Shown: positions 14,553-28,410, counted from the stretch's first letter. The stretch is DNA of 64,000 bases from Micromussa lordhowensis (GCA_964020085.1 OZ026604.1:31005630-31069629), one strand, 5' to 3'. Notes: a model not told the origin generated them from the letters alone. Numbers and translations are program-made.

Positions 14553-17500
14553 CAGAACATTTTGCTGCAAACCGCGCCTCTTAAAGTGCCCGTGAAGCCG
14601 AGCTATGTCAAATTTGCCAAGGGGACCCCCAGCGCGCGTTTTCTGAAATTCTGCAAAGTTGGGACCAGGGAAAACTACTGCAAAAATAAGGCCAGAAAAA
14701 ACCCCCTGGCGCCAACGCCATCATCTCCTAACTAAAATTTCCTTAAAGTGCCAACCAAGCAGAACATTTTGCTGCAAACCGCGCCTCTTAAAGTGCCCGT
14801 GAAGCCGAGCTATGTCAAATTTGCCAAGGGGACCCCCAGCGCGCGTTTTCTGAAATTCTGCAAAGTTGGGACCAGGGAAAACTACTGCAGAAAGAAGGCC
14901 AGAAAAAAACACCCTGGGGCCAATGCCATCATGTTCTAACTACAATTTCTTTAAAGTGCCAACCTAGCAGAACATTTTGCTGCAAACCGCGCCTCTTAAA
15001 GTGCCCGTGAAGCCGAGCTATGTCAAATTTGCCAAGGGGACCCCCAGCGCGCGTTTTCTGAAATTCTGCAAAGTTGGGACCAGGGGAAACTACTGCAAAA
15101 AGAACGCCAAAAAAACACCCTGGCGCCAATGCCATCATGTCCTAACTAAAATTTCCTTAAAGTGCAAACCTAGAAGAACATTTTGCTGCAAACCGCGCCT
15201 CTTAAAGTGCCCGTGAAGCCGAGCTATGTTAAATTTGCCAAGGGGACCCCCAGCGCGCGTTTTCTGAAATTCTGCAAAGTTGGGACCAGGGGAAACTACT
15301 GCAAAAAGAAGACCAGAAAAAACACCTTGGCGCCATTGCCATCATGTATTAACTAAAATTTCCTTAAAGTGCGAACCTAGAAGAACATTTTGCTGCAAAC
15401 TGCGCCTCTTAAACTGCCCGTGAAGCCGAGCTATGTCAAATTTGCCAAGGGGACCCCCAGCGCGCGTTTTCTGAAATTCTGCAAAGTTGGGACCAAGGGA
15501 AACTACTGCAAAAAGAAGACCAGAAAAAACACCCTGGCGCCATTGCCATCATGTCCTAACTAGAATTTTCTTCAAGTGCCAACCTAGCAAAACATTTTGC
15601 TGCAAACCGCGCCTCTTAAAGTGCCCGTGAAGCCGAGCTATGTCAAATTTGCCAAGGGGACCCCCAGCGCGCGTTTTCTGAAATTCTGCAAAGTTGGGAC
15701 CAGGGGAAACTACTGCAAAAAGAAGGCCAGGAAAAACACCCTGGCGCCAATGCCATCATGTCCTAACTAGAATTTGTTTCAAGTGCCAACCTAGCAGAAC
15801 ATTTTGCTGCAAACCGCGCCTCTTAAAGTGCTCGTGAAGCCGAGCTATGTCAAATTTGCCAAGGGGATCCCCAGCGCGCGTTTTCTAAAATTCTGCAAAG
15901 TTGGGACCAGGGGAAACTACTGCAAAAAGAAGGCCAGAAAAAACACCCTGGCGCCAATGCATCATGTCTTAACTGAAATTGTTTTGAAGTGCAAACCTAG
16001 CAGAACATTTTGCTGCAAACCGCGCCTCTTAAAGTGCCCGTGAAGCCGAGCTATGTCAAATTTGCCAAGGGGACCCCAGCGCGCGTTTTCTGAAATTCTG
16101 CAAAGTTGGGACCAGGGGAAACTACTGCAAAAATAAGGCCAGAAAAAACACCCTGGCGCCAATGCCATCATGTCCTAACTAAAATTTCCTTCAAGTGCCA
16201 ACCTAGCAGAACATTTTGCTGCAAACCGCGCCTCTTAAAGTGCCCGTGAAGCCAAACTATGTCAAATTTGCCAAGGGGACCCCCAGCGCGCGTTTACTGA
16301 AATTCTGCAAAGTTGAGACCAGGGAAAACTACTGCAAAAAGAAGGCCAGAAAAAACACCCTGGCGCCAATGCCATCATGTTCTGATTACAATTTCTTTGA
16401 AGTGCCAATCTAGCAGAACATTTTGCTGCAAACCGCGCTTCTTAAAGTGCCCGTGAAGCCGAGCTATGTCAAATTTGCCAAGGGGACCCCCAGCGCGCGT
16501 TTTCTGAAATTCTGCAAAGTTGGGACCAGGGAAAACTACTTCAAAAATAAGGCCAGAAAAAACACCCTGGCGCCAATGCCATCATGTCCTAACTAAAATT
16601 TCCTTCAAGTGCCAACCTAGCAGAACATTTTGCTGCAAACCGCGCCTCTTAAAATGCCCGTGAAGCCGAGCTATGTCAAATTTGCCAAGGGGACCCCCAG
16701 CGCGCGTTTTCTGAAATTCTGCAAAGTTGGGACCAGGGGAAACTACTGCAAAAAGAAGGCCAGAAAAAACACCCTGGCGCCAATGCCATCATGTCCTAAC
16801 TACAATTTTTTTGAACTGCTAACCTAGCAGAACATTTTGCTGCAAACCGCGCCTCTTAAAGTGCTCGTGAAGCCTTGCTATGTCAAATTTTCCAAGGAGA
16901 CCCCCAGCGCGCGTTTTCTGAAATTCTGCAAAGTTGGGACCAGGGGAAACTACTGCAAAAAGAAGGCCAAAAAAAACACCCTGACGCCAATGCCATCATG
17001 TTTTAACTAAAATTTCCTCAAAGTTCCAACCTAGCAGAACATTTTGCTGCAAACCGCGCCTCTTAAAGTGCCCGTGGAGCCAAACTATGTCCAATTTGCC
17101 AAGGGGACCTTAGCGCGCGTTTTCTAAAATTCTGCAAAGTTGGGACCAGGGGAAACTACTGCAAAAATAAGCCCAGAAAAAATACACTGGCGCCTTTGCC
17201 ATCATGTCCTAACTAGAATTTCCTTCAAGTGCCAAACTAGCAAAACATTTTGCTGCAAACCGCGCCTCTTAAAGTGCCCGTGAAGCCGAGCTATGTCAAA
17301 TTTGCCAAGGGGACCCCCAGTGCGCGTTTTCTGAAATTCTGCAAAGTTGGGATCAGGGAAAACTACTGCAAAAAGAAGGCCAGAAAAAACACCCTGGCGC
17401 CAATGCCATCATGTTTTAACTAAAATTTCCTTGAAGTTCCAACCTAGCAGAACATTTTGCTGCAAACCGCGCCTCTTAAAGTGCCCGTGAAGCCGAGCTA

Positions 17501-19490
17501 TGTCAAATTTGCCAAGGGGACCCCCAGCGCGCGTTTTCTAAAATTCTGCAAAGTTGGGACCAGGGGAAACTACTGCAAAAAGAAGGCCAGAAAAAACACC
17601 CTGGCGCCAATGCCATCATGTCCTAACTAAAATTTCCTTAAAGTGCTAACCTAGCAGATTATTTTGCTTCAAACCGCGCCTCTTAAAGTGCCCGTGAAGC
17701 CGAGCTATGTCAAATTTGCCAAGGGGACCCCCAGCGCGCGTTTTCTGAAATTCTGCAAAGTTGGGACCAGGGGAAACTACTGCAAAAAGAACGCCAACAA
17801 AAACACCCTGGCGCCAATGCCATCATGTCCTAACTAGAATTTCTTTAAAGTGCCAACCTAGCAGAACATTTTGCTGCAAACCGCGCCTCTTAACGTGCTC
17901 GTGACGCCGAGCTATGTCAAATTTGCCAAGGAGACCCCGAGCGCGCGTTTTCTGAAATTCTGCAAAGTTGGGACCAGGGGAAACTACTGCAAAAAGAATG
18001 CCAGAAAAAACACCCTGGCACCAATGCCATCATATCCTAACTAAAATTTCCTTGAAGTGCCAACCTAGCAGAATATTTTGCTGCAAACCGCGCCTCTTAA
18101 AGTGCCCGTGAAGCCGAGCTATGTCAAATTTGCCAAGGGGACCCCCAGCGCGCGTTTTCTGAAATTCTGCAAAGTTGGGACCAGGGGAAACTACTGCAAA
18201 AAGAAGGCCAGAAAAAACACCCTGGCGCCAATGCCATCATGTGCTAACTAAAATTTGCTTAAAGTACCAACCTAGCAGAATATTTTGCTGCAAACTGCGC
18301 CTCTTAAAGTGCCCCTGAAGCCGAGCTATGTCAAATTTGCCAAGGGCACCCCCAGCGCGCGTTTTCTGAAATTCTGCAAAGTTTGGACCAGGGGAAACTA
18401 CTGCAAAAAGAGGGCCAGAAAAAACACCCTGGCGCCAATGCCATCATGTCCTAACTACGATTTCCTTAAAGCACCAATCTGGCAGAACATTTCGCTGCAA
18501 ACCGCGCCTCTTAAAGTGCCCGTGAAGCCCAGCTATGTCAAATTTGCCAAGGGGACCCCCAGCGCGCGTTTTCTGAAATTCTGCAAAGTTGGGACCAGAG
18601 GAAACTACTGCAAAAAGAAGGCCAGAAAAAACACCCTGGCGCAAATGCCATCATGTCCTTACTACCATTTCCTTGAAGTGCCAACCTAGCAGAACATTTT
18701 GCTGCAAACCACGCCTCTTAAAGTGCCCGTGAAGCCGAGCTATGTCAAATTTGCCAAGGGGACCCCCAGCGCACGTTTTCTGAAATTCTGCAAAGTTGGG
18801 ACCAGGGGAAACTACTGCAAAAAGATGGCCGTAAAAAAAACACCCTGGCGCCAATGCCATCATGTTTTAACTAGCATTTCCTTGAAGTGCTAACCTAGCA
18901 GAACATTTTGCTGCAAACCACGCCTCTTAAAGTGCCCGTGAAGCCGAGCTATGTCAAATTTGCCAAGGGGACCCCCAGCGCGCGTTTTCTGAAATTCTGC
19001 AAAGTTGGGACCAGGGGAAACTACTGCAAAAAGAAGGCCAGAAAAAACACCCTGGCGCAAATGCCATCATGTCCTTACTAGCATTTCCTTGAAGTGCCAA
19101 CCTAGCAGAACATTTTGCTGCAAACCACGCCTCTTAAAGTGCCCGTGAAGCCGAGCTATGTCAAATTTGCCAAGGGGACCCCCAGCGCGCGTTTTCTGAA
19201 ATTCTGCAAAGTTGGGACCAGGGGAAACTACTGCAAAAAGATGGCCGTAAAAAAAACACCCTGGCGCCAATGCCATCATGTCTTAACTAGCATTTCCTTG
19301 AAGTGCTAACCTAGCAGAACATTTTGCTGCAAACCACGCCTCTTAAAGTGCCCGTGAAGCCGAGCTATGTCAAATTTGCCAAGGGGACCCCCAGCGCGCG
19401 TTTTCTGAAATTCTGCAAAGTTGGGACCAGGGCAAACTACTGCAAAAAGAAGGCCAGAAAAAACACCCTGGCGCCAATGCCATCATGTCC

Positions 19491-22105
19491 TAACTAAAAT
19501 TTCCTTAAAGTACCAACCTAGCAGAACATTTTGCTGCAAAAAGCGCCTCTTAAAGTGCCCGTGAAGCCGAGCTATATCAAATTTGCCAAGGGCACCCCCA
19601 GCGCGCGTTTTCTGAAATTCTGCAAAGTTGGGACCAGGGGAAACTACTGCAAAAAGAATGCCAGAAAAAACACCCTGGCGCCAATGCCATCATGTCCTAA
19701 CTACAATTTCCTTAAAGTACCAACCTGGCAGAACATTTCGCTGCAAACCGCGCCTCTTAAAGTGCCCGTGAAGCCGAGCTATGTCAAATTTGCCAAGGGG
19801 ACCCCCAGCGCGCGTTTTCTGAAATTCTGCAAAGTTGGGACCACGGGAAACTACTGCAAAAAGAAGGCCAGAAAAAACACCCTGGCGCCAATGCCATCAT
19901 GTCTTAACTAAAATTTCCTTAAAGTGCCAACCTAGCAAAATATTTTGCTGCAAACCGCGCCTCTTAAAGTGCCCGTGAAGCCGAGCTATGTCAAATTTGC
20001 CAAGGGGACCCCCAGCGCGCGTTTTCTGAAATTCTGCAAAGTTGGGACCAAGGGAAACTACTGCAAAAAGAAGGCCAGAAAAAACACCCTGGCGCCAATG
20101 CCATCATGTCCTAACTAGAACTTCCTTCAAGTGCCAACCTAGCAGAACATTTTGCTGCAAACCGCGCCTCTTAAAGTGCCCGTGAAGCCGAGCTATGTCA
20201 AATTTGCCAAGGGGACCCCCAGCGCGCGTTTTCTGAAATTCTGCAAAGTTGGGACCAGGGGAAACTACTGCCAAAAAAAGGCCAGAAAAAACACCCTGGC
20301 GCCAATGCCATCATGTCCCAATTAAAATTTCCTTAAAGTACTAACCTAGCAGAATATTTTGCTGCAAACCGCGCCTCTTAAAGTGCCCGTGAAGCTGAGC
20401 TATGTCAAATTTGCCAAGGGCACCCCCAGCGCGCGTTTTCTGAAATTCTGCAAAGTTGAGACCAGGGAAAACTACTGCAAAAAAAAGGCCAAAAAAAACA
20501 CCCTGGCGCCAATGCCATCATATCTTAACTAAAATTTCCTTAAAGTGCCAACCTAGCAGAATATTTTGCTGCAAACCGCGCCTCTTAAAGTACCCGTGAA
20601 GCCGAGCTATGTCAAATTTGCCAAGGGGACCCCCAGCGCGCGTTTTCTGAAATTCTGCAAAGTTGGGACCAGGGGAAACTACTGCAAAAAGAAAGCCAAA
20701 AAAAACACCCTGGCGCCAATGCCATCATGTCCTAACTAAAATTTCCTTAAAGTACCAACCTAGCAGAATATTTTGCTGCAAACCGCGCCTCTTAAAGTGC
20801 CCGTGAAGCCGAGCTATGTCAAATTTTCCAAGGGCACCCCCAGTGCGCGTTTTCTGAAATTCTGCAAAGTTGGGACCAGGGAAAACTACTGCAAAAAGAA
20901 GGCCAGAAAAAACACACTGGCGCCAATGCCATCATGTTTTAACTAGAATTTACCTAAAGTGCCAACCTAACAGAACATTTTGCTGCAAACTGCGCCTCTT
21001 AAAGTGCCCTTGAAGCCGAGCTATGTCAAATTTGCCAAGGGGACCCACAGCGCGCGTTTTCTGAAATTCTGCAAAGTTAAGACCAGGGGAAACTACTCAA
21101 AAAGAAGGCCAGAAAAAACACCCTGGCGCCAATGCCATCATGTCTTAACTAAAATTTCCTTAAAGTACCAACCTAGCAATACATTTTGCTGGAAACCGCG
21201 CCTCTTAAAGTGCCCGTGAAGCCGAGCTATGTCAAATTTGCCAAGGGGACCCCCAGCGCGCGTTTTCTGAAATTCTGCAAAGTTGGGACCAGGGCAAACT
21301 ACTGCGAAAAGAAGGCAAGAAAAAACACCCTGGCGCCAATGCCAGCATGTCCTAAGTACAATTTCCTTAAAGCACCAACCTGGCAGAACATTTCGCTGCA
21401 AACCGCGCCTCTTAAAGTGCCCGTGAAGCCGAGCTATGTCAAATTTGCCAAGATGACCCCCAGCGCGCGTTTTCTGAAATTCTGCAAAGTTGGGACCACG
21501 GGAAACTACTGCAAAAAGAAGGCCAGAAAAAACACCCTGGCGCCAATGCCATCATGTCTTAACTAAAATTTCCTTAAGGTGCCAACCTAGCAAAATATTT
21601 TGCTGCAAACCGCGCCTCTTAAAGTGCCCGTGAAGCCGAGCTATGTCAAATTTGCCAAGGGGACCCCCAGCGCGCGTTTTCTGAAATTCTGCAAAGTTGG
21701 GACCAGGGGAAACTACTGCAAAAAGAAGGCCAGAAAAAACACCCTGGCGCCAATGCCATCATGTCCTAACTAGAACTTCCTTCAAGTGCCAACCTAGCAG
21801 AACATTTTGCTGCAAACCGCGCCTCTTAAAGTGCCCGTGAAGCCGAGCTATGTCAAATTTGCCAAGGGGACACCCAGCGCGCGTTTTCTGAAATTCTGCA
21901 AAGTTGGGACCAGGGCAAACTACTGCAAAAAAAAGGCCACAAAAAACACCCTGGCGCCAATGCCATTATGTCCTAACTAAAATTTCCTTAAAGTACCAAC
22001 CTAGCAGACTATTTTGCTGCAAACCGCGCCTCTTAAAGTGCCCGTGAAGCTGAGCTATGTCAAATTTGCCAAGGGCACCCCCAGCGCGCGTTTTCTGAAA
22101 TTCTG
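19491..22105 (+). repeat. Higher-order repeat, 8 monomers (about 1,655 bp), two copies
   Basis: A series of distinctive monomers recurs in order with a 1,655-bp offset. The monomer with catttcgctgcaaaccgcgc and ggaccacgggaaac lies at 19700 and 21355. The one with tagcaaaatattttgctgc is at 19935 and 21590. The gaacttccttcaagtgcc unit follows at 20117 and 21775. The gaagctgagctatg unit with gggcacccc comes next. Scattered substitutions make this an older duplication than the 828-bp block that follows. Confidence 0.7.
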
Positions 22106-24568
22106 CAAAGTTGGGACCAGGGGAAACTACTGCAAAAAGAAGGCCAAAAAAAACACCCTGGCGCCAATGCCATCATGTCGTAACTAACATTTCCTTAAAG
22201 TACCAACCTGGCAAAACATTTTGCTGCAAACCGCGCCTCTCAAAGTGCCCGTGAAGCCGAGCTATGTCAAATTTGCCAAGGGGATCCCCAGCGCGCGTTT
22301 TCTGAAGTTCTGCAAAGTTGGGACCAGGGGAAACTACTGCAAAAAGAAGGCCAGAAAAAACACCCTGGCGCCAATGCCATCATGTCCTAACTACAATTTC
22401 CTTAAAGTACCAACCTGGCAGAACATTTTGCTGCAAACTGCGCCTCTTAAAGTGCCCGTGAAGCCGAGCTATGTCAAATTTGCCAAGGGGACCCCCAGCG
22501 CGCGTTTTCTGAAATTCTGCAAAGTTGGGACCAGGGGAAACTACTGGAAAAAGACGGCCAGAAAAAACACCCTGGCGCCAATGCCATCATGTTCTAACTA
22601 GAACTTCCTTCAAGTGCCAACCTAGCAGAACATTTTGCTGCAAACCGCGCCTCTTAAAGTGCCCGTGAAGCTGAGCTATGTCAAATTTGCCAAGGGCACC
22701 CCCAGCGCGCGTTTTCTGAAATTCTGCAAAGTTGGGACCAGGGAAAACTACTGCAAAAAGAAGGCCAAAGAAAACACCCTGGCGCCAATGCCATCATGTC
22801 GTAACTAGGATTTCTTTAAAGTACCAACCTGGCAAAACATTTTGCTGCAAACCGCGCCTCTTAAAGTGCCCGTGAAGCCGAGCTATGTCAAATTTGCCAA
22901 GGGGACCCCCAGCGCGCGTTTTCTGAAATTCTGCAAAGTTGGGACCAGGGGAAACTACTGCAAAAAGAAGGCCAAAAAAAACACCCTGGCGCCAATGCCA
23001 TCATGTCGTAACTAACATTTCCTTAAAGTACCAACCTGGCAAAACATTTTGCTGCAAACCGCGCCTCTCAAAGTGCCCGTGAAGCCGAGCTATGTCAAAT
23101 TTGCCAAGGGGATCCCCAGCGCGCGTTTTCTGAAATTCTGCAAAGTTGGGACCAGGGGAAACTACTGCAAAAAGAAGGCCAGAAAAAACACCCTGGCGCC
23201 AATGCCATCATGTCCTAACTACAATTTCCTTAAAGTACCAACCTGGCAGAACATTTTGCTGCAAACTGCGCCTCTTAAAGTGCCCGTGAAGCCGAGCTAT
23301 GTCAAATTTGCCAAGGGGACCCCCAGCGCGCGTTTTCTGAAATTCTGCAAAGTTGGGACCAGGGGAAACTACTGGAAAAAGACGGCCAGAAAAAACACCC
23401 TGGCGCCAATGCCATCATGTTCTAACTAGAACTTCCTTCAAGTGCCAACCTAGCAGAACATTTTGCTGCAAACCGCGCCTCTTAAAGTGCCCGTGAAGCT
23501 GAGCTATGTCAAATTTGCCAAGGGCACCCCCAGCGCGCGTTTTCTGAAATTCTGCAAAGTTGGGACCAGGGAAAACTACTGCAAAAAGAAGGCCAAAGAA
23601 AACACCCTGGCGCCAATGCCATCATGTCGTAACTAGGATTTCTTTAAAGTACCAACCTGGCAAAACATTTTGCTGCAAACCGCGCCTCTTAAAGTGCCCG
23701 TGAAGCCGAGCTATGTCAAATTTGCCAAGGGGACCCCCAGCGCGCGTTTTCTGAAATTCTGCAAAGTTGGGACCAGGGGAAACTACTGCAAAAAGAAGGC
23801 CAAAAAAAACACCCTGGCGCCAATGCCATCATGTCGTAACTAACATTTCCTTAAAGTACCAACCTGGCAAAACATTTTGCTGCAAACCGCGCCTCTCAAA
23901 GTGCCCGTGAAGCCGAGCTATGTCAAATTTGCCAAGGGGATCCCCAGCGCGCGTTTTCTGAAATTCTGCAAAGTTGGGACCAGGGGAAACTACTGCAAAA
24001 AGAAGGCCAGAAAAAACACCCTGGCGCCAATGCCATCATGTCCTAACTACAATTTCCTTAAAGTACCAACCTGGCAGAACATTTTGCTGCAAACTGCGCC
24101 TCTTAAAGTGCCCGTGAAGCCGAGCTATGTCAAATTTGCCAAGGGGACCCCCAGCGCGCGTTTTCTGAAATTCTGCAAAGTTGGGACCAGGGGAAACTAC
24201 TGGAAAAAGACGGCCAGAAAAAACACCCTGGCGCCAATGCCATCATGTTCTAACTAGAACTTCCTTCAAGTGCCAACCTAGCAGAACATTTTGCTGCAAA
24301 CCGCGCCTCTTAAAGTGCCCGTGAAGCTGAGCTATGTCAAATTTGCCAAGGGCACCCCCAGCGCGCGTTTTCTGAAATTCTGCAAAGTTGGAACCAGGGA
24401 AAACTACTGCAAAAAGAAGGCCAAAGAAAACACCCTGGCGCCAATGCCATCATGTCGTAACTAGGATTTCTTTAAAGTACCAACCTGGCAAAACATTTTG
24501 CTGCAAACCGCGCCTCTTAAAGTGCCCGTGAAGCCGAGCTATGTCAAATTTGCCAAGGGGATCCCCAG
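22085..24568 (+). repeat. Higher-order repeat, 4 monomers (828 bp), three near-identical copies
   Basis: Three consecutive copies of an 828-bp four-monomer unit, together 2,484 bp. The diagnostic unit with cgcctctcaaagtgcccgtg begins its open frame at 22221, 23049 and 23877. Each copy also has ctactggaaaaagacggcc, gaagctgagctatg with gggcacccc, and ggccaaagaaaacaccc. I found only about one substitution per copy (for example gaagttctgc at 22308, and gttggaaccaggg near 24389). This is very recent amplification, if not an assembly effect. Confidence 0.9.
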
Positions 24569-26588
24569 CGCGCGTTTTCTGAAATTCTGCAAAGTTGGGA
24601 CCAGGGGAAACTACTGCAAAAAGAAGGCCAGAAAAAACACTTTGGCGCCAATGCCATCATGTCCTAACTAGAATTAATTTTCTTGAGGTGCCAACCTAGC
24701 AGAACATTTTGCTGCAAACTGCGCCTCTTAAAGTTCCCGTGAAGCCGAGCTATGTCAAATTTGCCAAGGGGACCCCCAGCGCGCGTTTTCTGAAATTCTG
24801 CAAAGTTGGGACCAGGGGAAACTACTGCAAAAAGAAGGCCAGAAAAAACACCCTCGCGCCAATGCCATCATGTCCTAACTAAAATTTTCTTAAAGTGCCA
24901 ACCTAGCAGAACATTTTGCTGCAAACCGCGCCTCTGAAAGTGCCCGTGAAGCCGAGCTATGTCAAATTTGCCAAGGGGACCCCCAGCGCGCGTTTTCTGA
25001 AATTCTGCAAAGTTGGGACCAGGGGAAACTACTGCAAAAAGAAGGCCAGAAAAAACACCCTGGCGCCAGTGCTATCATGTCCTTACAAGCATTTCCTTAA
25101 AGTGCCAACCTAGCAGAACATTTTGCTGCAAACCACGCCTCTTAAAGTGCCCGTGAAGCCGAGCTATGTCAAATTTCCCAAGGGGACCCCCAGCGCGCGT
25201 TTTCTGAAATTCTGCAAAGTTAGGACCAGGGGAAACTACTGCAAAACGAAGGCCAGAAAAAACACCCTGGCGCCAATGCCATCATGTCTTAACTAAAATC
25301 TTCTTCAAGTGCCAACCTAGCAGAACATTTTGCTGCAAACCGCGCTTCTTAAAGTGCCCGTGAAGCCGAGCTATGTCAAATTTGCCAAGGGGACCCCCAG
25401 CGCGCGTTTTCTGAAATTCTGCAAAGTTGGGACCAGGGGAACCTACTGAAAAAAGAAGGCCAAAAAAACACCCTGGCGCCAATGCCATCATGTCCTAACT
25501 AAAATTTCCTTCAAGTGCCAACCTAGCAGAACATTTTGCTGCAAACCGCGCCTCTTAAAGTGCCCGTGAAGCCGAGCTATGTTAAATTTGCCAAGGGGAC
25601 CCCCAGCGCGCGTTTTCTGAAATTCTGCAAAGTTGGGACCAGGGGAAACTACTGCAAAAAGAAGGCCAAAAAAAACACCCTGGCGACAATGCCATTATGT
25701 CCTAACTAAGATTTTCTTAAAGTCCCAACCTAGCAGAACATTTTGCTGCAAACCGCGCCTCTTAAAGTTCCCGTGAAGCCGAGCTATGTCAAATTTGCCA
25801 AGGGGACCCCCAGCGCGCGTTTTCTGAAATTCTGCAAAGTTGGGACCAGGGGAAACTACTGCAAAAAGAAGGCCACAAGAAACACCCTGGCGCCAATGCC
25901 ATCATGTCCTAACTAACATTTCCTTAAAGTGCCAACCTAGCAGAACATTTTGCTGGGAACCGCGCCTCTTAAAGTGCCCGTGAAGCCGAGCTATGTCAAA
26001 TTTGCCAAGGGGACCCCCAGCGCGCGTTTTCTGAAATTTTGCAAAGTTGGGACCAGGGTAAACTACTGCAAAAAAAAGGCCAGAAAAAACACCCTGGCGC
26101 CAATGCCATCATGTCGTAACTAAGATTTCCTTGAAGTGCTAACCTAGCAGAACATTTTGCTGCAAACCGCGCCTCTTAAAGTGCCCGTGAAGCCGAGCTA
26201 TGTCAAATTTGCCAAGGGGACCCCCAGCGCGCGTTTTCTGAAATTCTGCAAAGTTGGGACCAGGGGAAACCACTGCAAAAAGAAGGCCAGGAAAAACACC
26301 CTGGCGCCAATGCTATCATGTCCTAACTAAAATTTCCTTAAAGTACCAACCTAGCAGAATATTTTGCTGCAAAAAGCGCCTCTTAAAGTGCCCGTGAAGC
26401 CGAGCTATGTCAAATTTGCCAAGGGCACCCCAGCGCGCGTTTTCTGAAATTCTGCAAAGTTGGGACCAGGGGAAACTACTGCAAAAAGAAGGCCAAAAAA
26501 AGCACCCTTGCGCCAATGCTATCATGTTCTAACTAAAATTTTCTTGAAGTGCCAACCTAACAAAACATGTTGCTGCAAACCGCGCCTC

Positions 26589-26592
26589 TTAA
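26589..26592. repeat. TTAA target-site duplication, left
   Basis: The satellite motif gcgcctcttaaagtgcccg is interrupted directly after TTAA. The same four bases reappear immediately after the inserted element at 28434-28437, so TTAA was duplicated on insertion. Confidence 0.9.
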
Positions 26593-26615
26593 GGTGGATG
26601 GTACCGGTTTTCAGG
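26593..26615 (+). repeat. Left terminal inverted repeat
   Basis: Begins ggtggatggtacc. It pairs with 28411-28433 over about 23 bases with two mismatches (g/a at position 14 and a/c at position 21). Similarity stops beyond this point. It contains the palindrome ggtacc. Confidence 0.85.
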
Positions 26616-26817
26616 TTTTTTGAATATGTAAACTTTGAAAGGAAAGAACAAAAACTCAACTCAACGTCATAACAAAATTTGTGTATGACCCGATTGCAAA
26701 ATTTGTTCTCGCCCAAAAACGACAATTATTTTGTCACCAACTGTTACCATGGCAACGATACTTGATGATTGGTCAGACCTACTTTTGAGCCTCGAACGCT
26801 TATATCTTGAAAACTAA

Positions 26818-27041
26818 CCTGGTGACCCCCAATTTTTTTCACATTAGTTTCTTTGTCATTTGAAAATGAAACTACATGATCATTTAAAAAAATTTCTACG
26901 AAGCGGATTTTCTATAAACGTTAAAAACGGCAGTTTATCAATAATGAAAAATTCCTTTCGTAGAAATTTTTAAAATTTCACCTGATGTCTCCTTTCAATG
27001 AGGGGAAAACATCCCAACAATAAAAATATAGGGTCACCGGG
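26818..27041. repeat. Imperfect long inverted repeat (fold-back structure) inside the transposon
   Basis: The outer arms are cctggtgaccc (26818-26828) and gggtcaccggg (27031-27041), complementary at 10 of 11 positions. The inner arms are aaaaatttctacgaa (26888-26902) and ttcgtagaaattttt (26957-26971), a perfect 15-bp inverted repeat around a 54-base loop. Weaker complementarity joins outer to inner arms, for example gtcatttgaaa facing tttcaatgag. It could be a nested fold-back/MITE remnant or structural DNA of the host transposon. I see no target duplication flanking it, so nesting is unproven. Confidence 0.65.
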
Positions 27042-28410
27042 CTCGTTCTCTTGCAAAAGCCTTCGCGAGTTCAACAATTTCCACGCGCGTTACCGCGTAG
27101 TTCAAAATCTTGATTTTATATGATTGGCATTTACTCATGCTCCCTTTTGACTACTGCTGACCTATGCGCCCAAGTACACGCGCGCACTTATCGTCGGTGT
27201 GTTTTCGAAAAGTGCTTCGCAAGTCTTCACTTCACAGACAATGTCGAGGATTTAGTTGGAAGTGTTGCCGTTGGTCTCACTTTTAAGGATTTCCTCACAA
27301 CGTTTCGTCTGGTTTGCCATGTTTTGTCGACAAACCGAAGCTGTCAAACGAAAGGTTCTAAATCTAAGACAGAACACTTGTCAGCTTGAATCGCGTATCA
27401 CACAGACCCTCTAGAATGCAAACTTACATATGGTTGAATGTCCATTACAGAATTTTTTTTTTTGCCCTCCTGAAAGTTAGCGGTAATCGTCAATCTTTTG
27501 CCTGTTTTACTCTTCCATCAGCGAAAAATCAACGCAGGTTTGGCAAGGAAAGTCGCTGTAAGTAAATTCAGTTGAGTGTTGTTTGCTTGATTGTTTGTAG
27601 CCGTGGCGCTGTATCCCTGGATTCCTGTGTTTCTCTCGCCGTAAAATTAGTTTCAGTCGAATTTACCTGTGATCGTTGCTCTATTTAGGATAATTTCTGT
27701 GAAATTCACTTGAAGAATTTCGTCGCTTTCTGCTATTCAATTTACGGTAGAAAAGTCTGATTTCAAGTGACTTTAATGGCAACGACTGAACTTCAACCTT
27801 CGCATGAAATTTCACACCGGAAAAACAATATTGGAGAACTTAACAGGTGACATAAATGCAACTAACATAAAGTAGATCGAAAAATATTTGTTCTTTAATA
27901 CATCTTTCCTTGTCTAGTATCTGAGTTACTCGTTCGTTGGGAAGATTTTTTTACAAATCGTCAGTAGACGGCCGGCGCGCCACCCGATTTGACAAAGTTG
28001 AGTAAGCAAACCCATTTGTAATCGGCTGCAAAACCAATTTACTGCAGGAAAAAAGTAAACACGTTATTTGCTGGCTTAGGGTCGGTCCGTATGGTGAAGT
28101 GCCTGTAGTTTTCAAATTGTTACTGATCGCGATCGCCGACAGGATTGATCGCCACACTGATGGAAACTTTAGCCTTGAATTTCGGGCATTGAGCTACAAA
28201 AAGTGTTTTTCTATCGCATACTGAATTGCTTAACAACTGACGCCCAAAGAACAACTTTCGTTTTGATCCAATCTCGGACAGACAGGGAAAAAAAACACCT
28301 GGTGGGCAATAGTTTTTGTGCCGCCATATTTGTTTTGGTTTTTCTGTATTTTAAATATCGCGGACAAATCTCGCGCGTGAGGTGCGCAGTCGTCACCAGA
28401 CTTCCCGCGT

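Larger units (their letters stand above)
1..26592 (+). repeat. 207-bp satellite array, left block (about 128 monomers)
   Basis: Head-to-tail tandem array with a monomer of about 207 bp. Landmarks recur in the same order in every unit: gcagaacattttgctgcaaa, ccgcgcctcttaaagtgccc, gaagccgagctatgtcaaat, cccccagcgcgcgttttctg, aattctgcaaagttgggacc, ggcgccaatgccatcatgtc. All monomers face the same way and I saw no inversion. Most units differ by a few substitutions, and single-base indels concentrate in the A-runs (aaaaagaaggcc and gaaaaaacaccc). The first roughly 6.5 kb mostly carries ccagggcaaac, whereas later units mostly carry ccaggggaaac. The array starts before the window. The last unit here is cut at cctcttaa by a transposon. 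It looks like non-coding satellite DNA; its chromosomal role is unknown. Confidence 0.97.

Noticed and set aside
27120..27389. 89-codon ATG ORF inside the transposon as a transposase
   Set aside because: Too short, no recognisable catalytic or DNA-binding motif, and no similar frame nearby to join. The element is best called non-autonomous.
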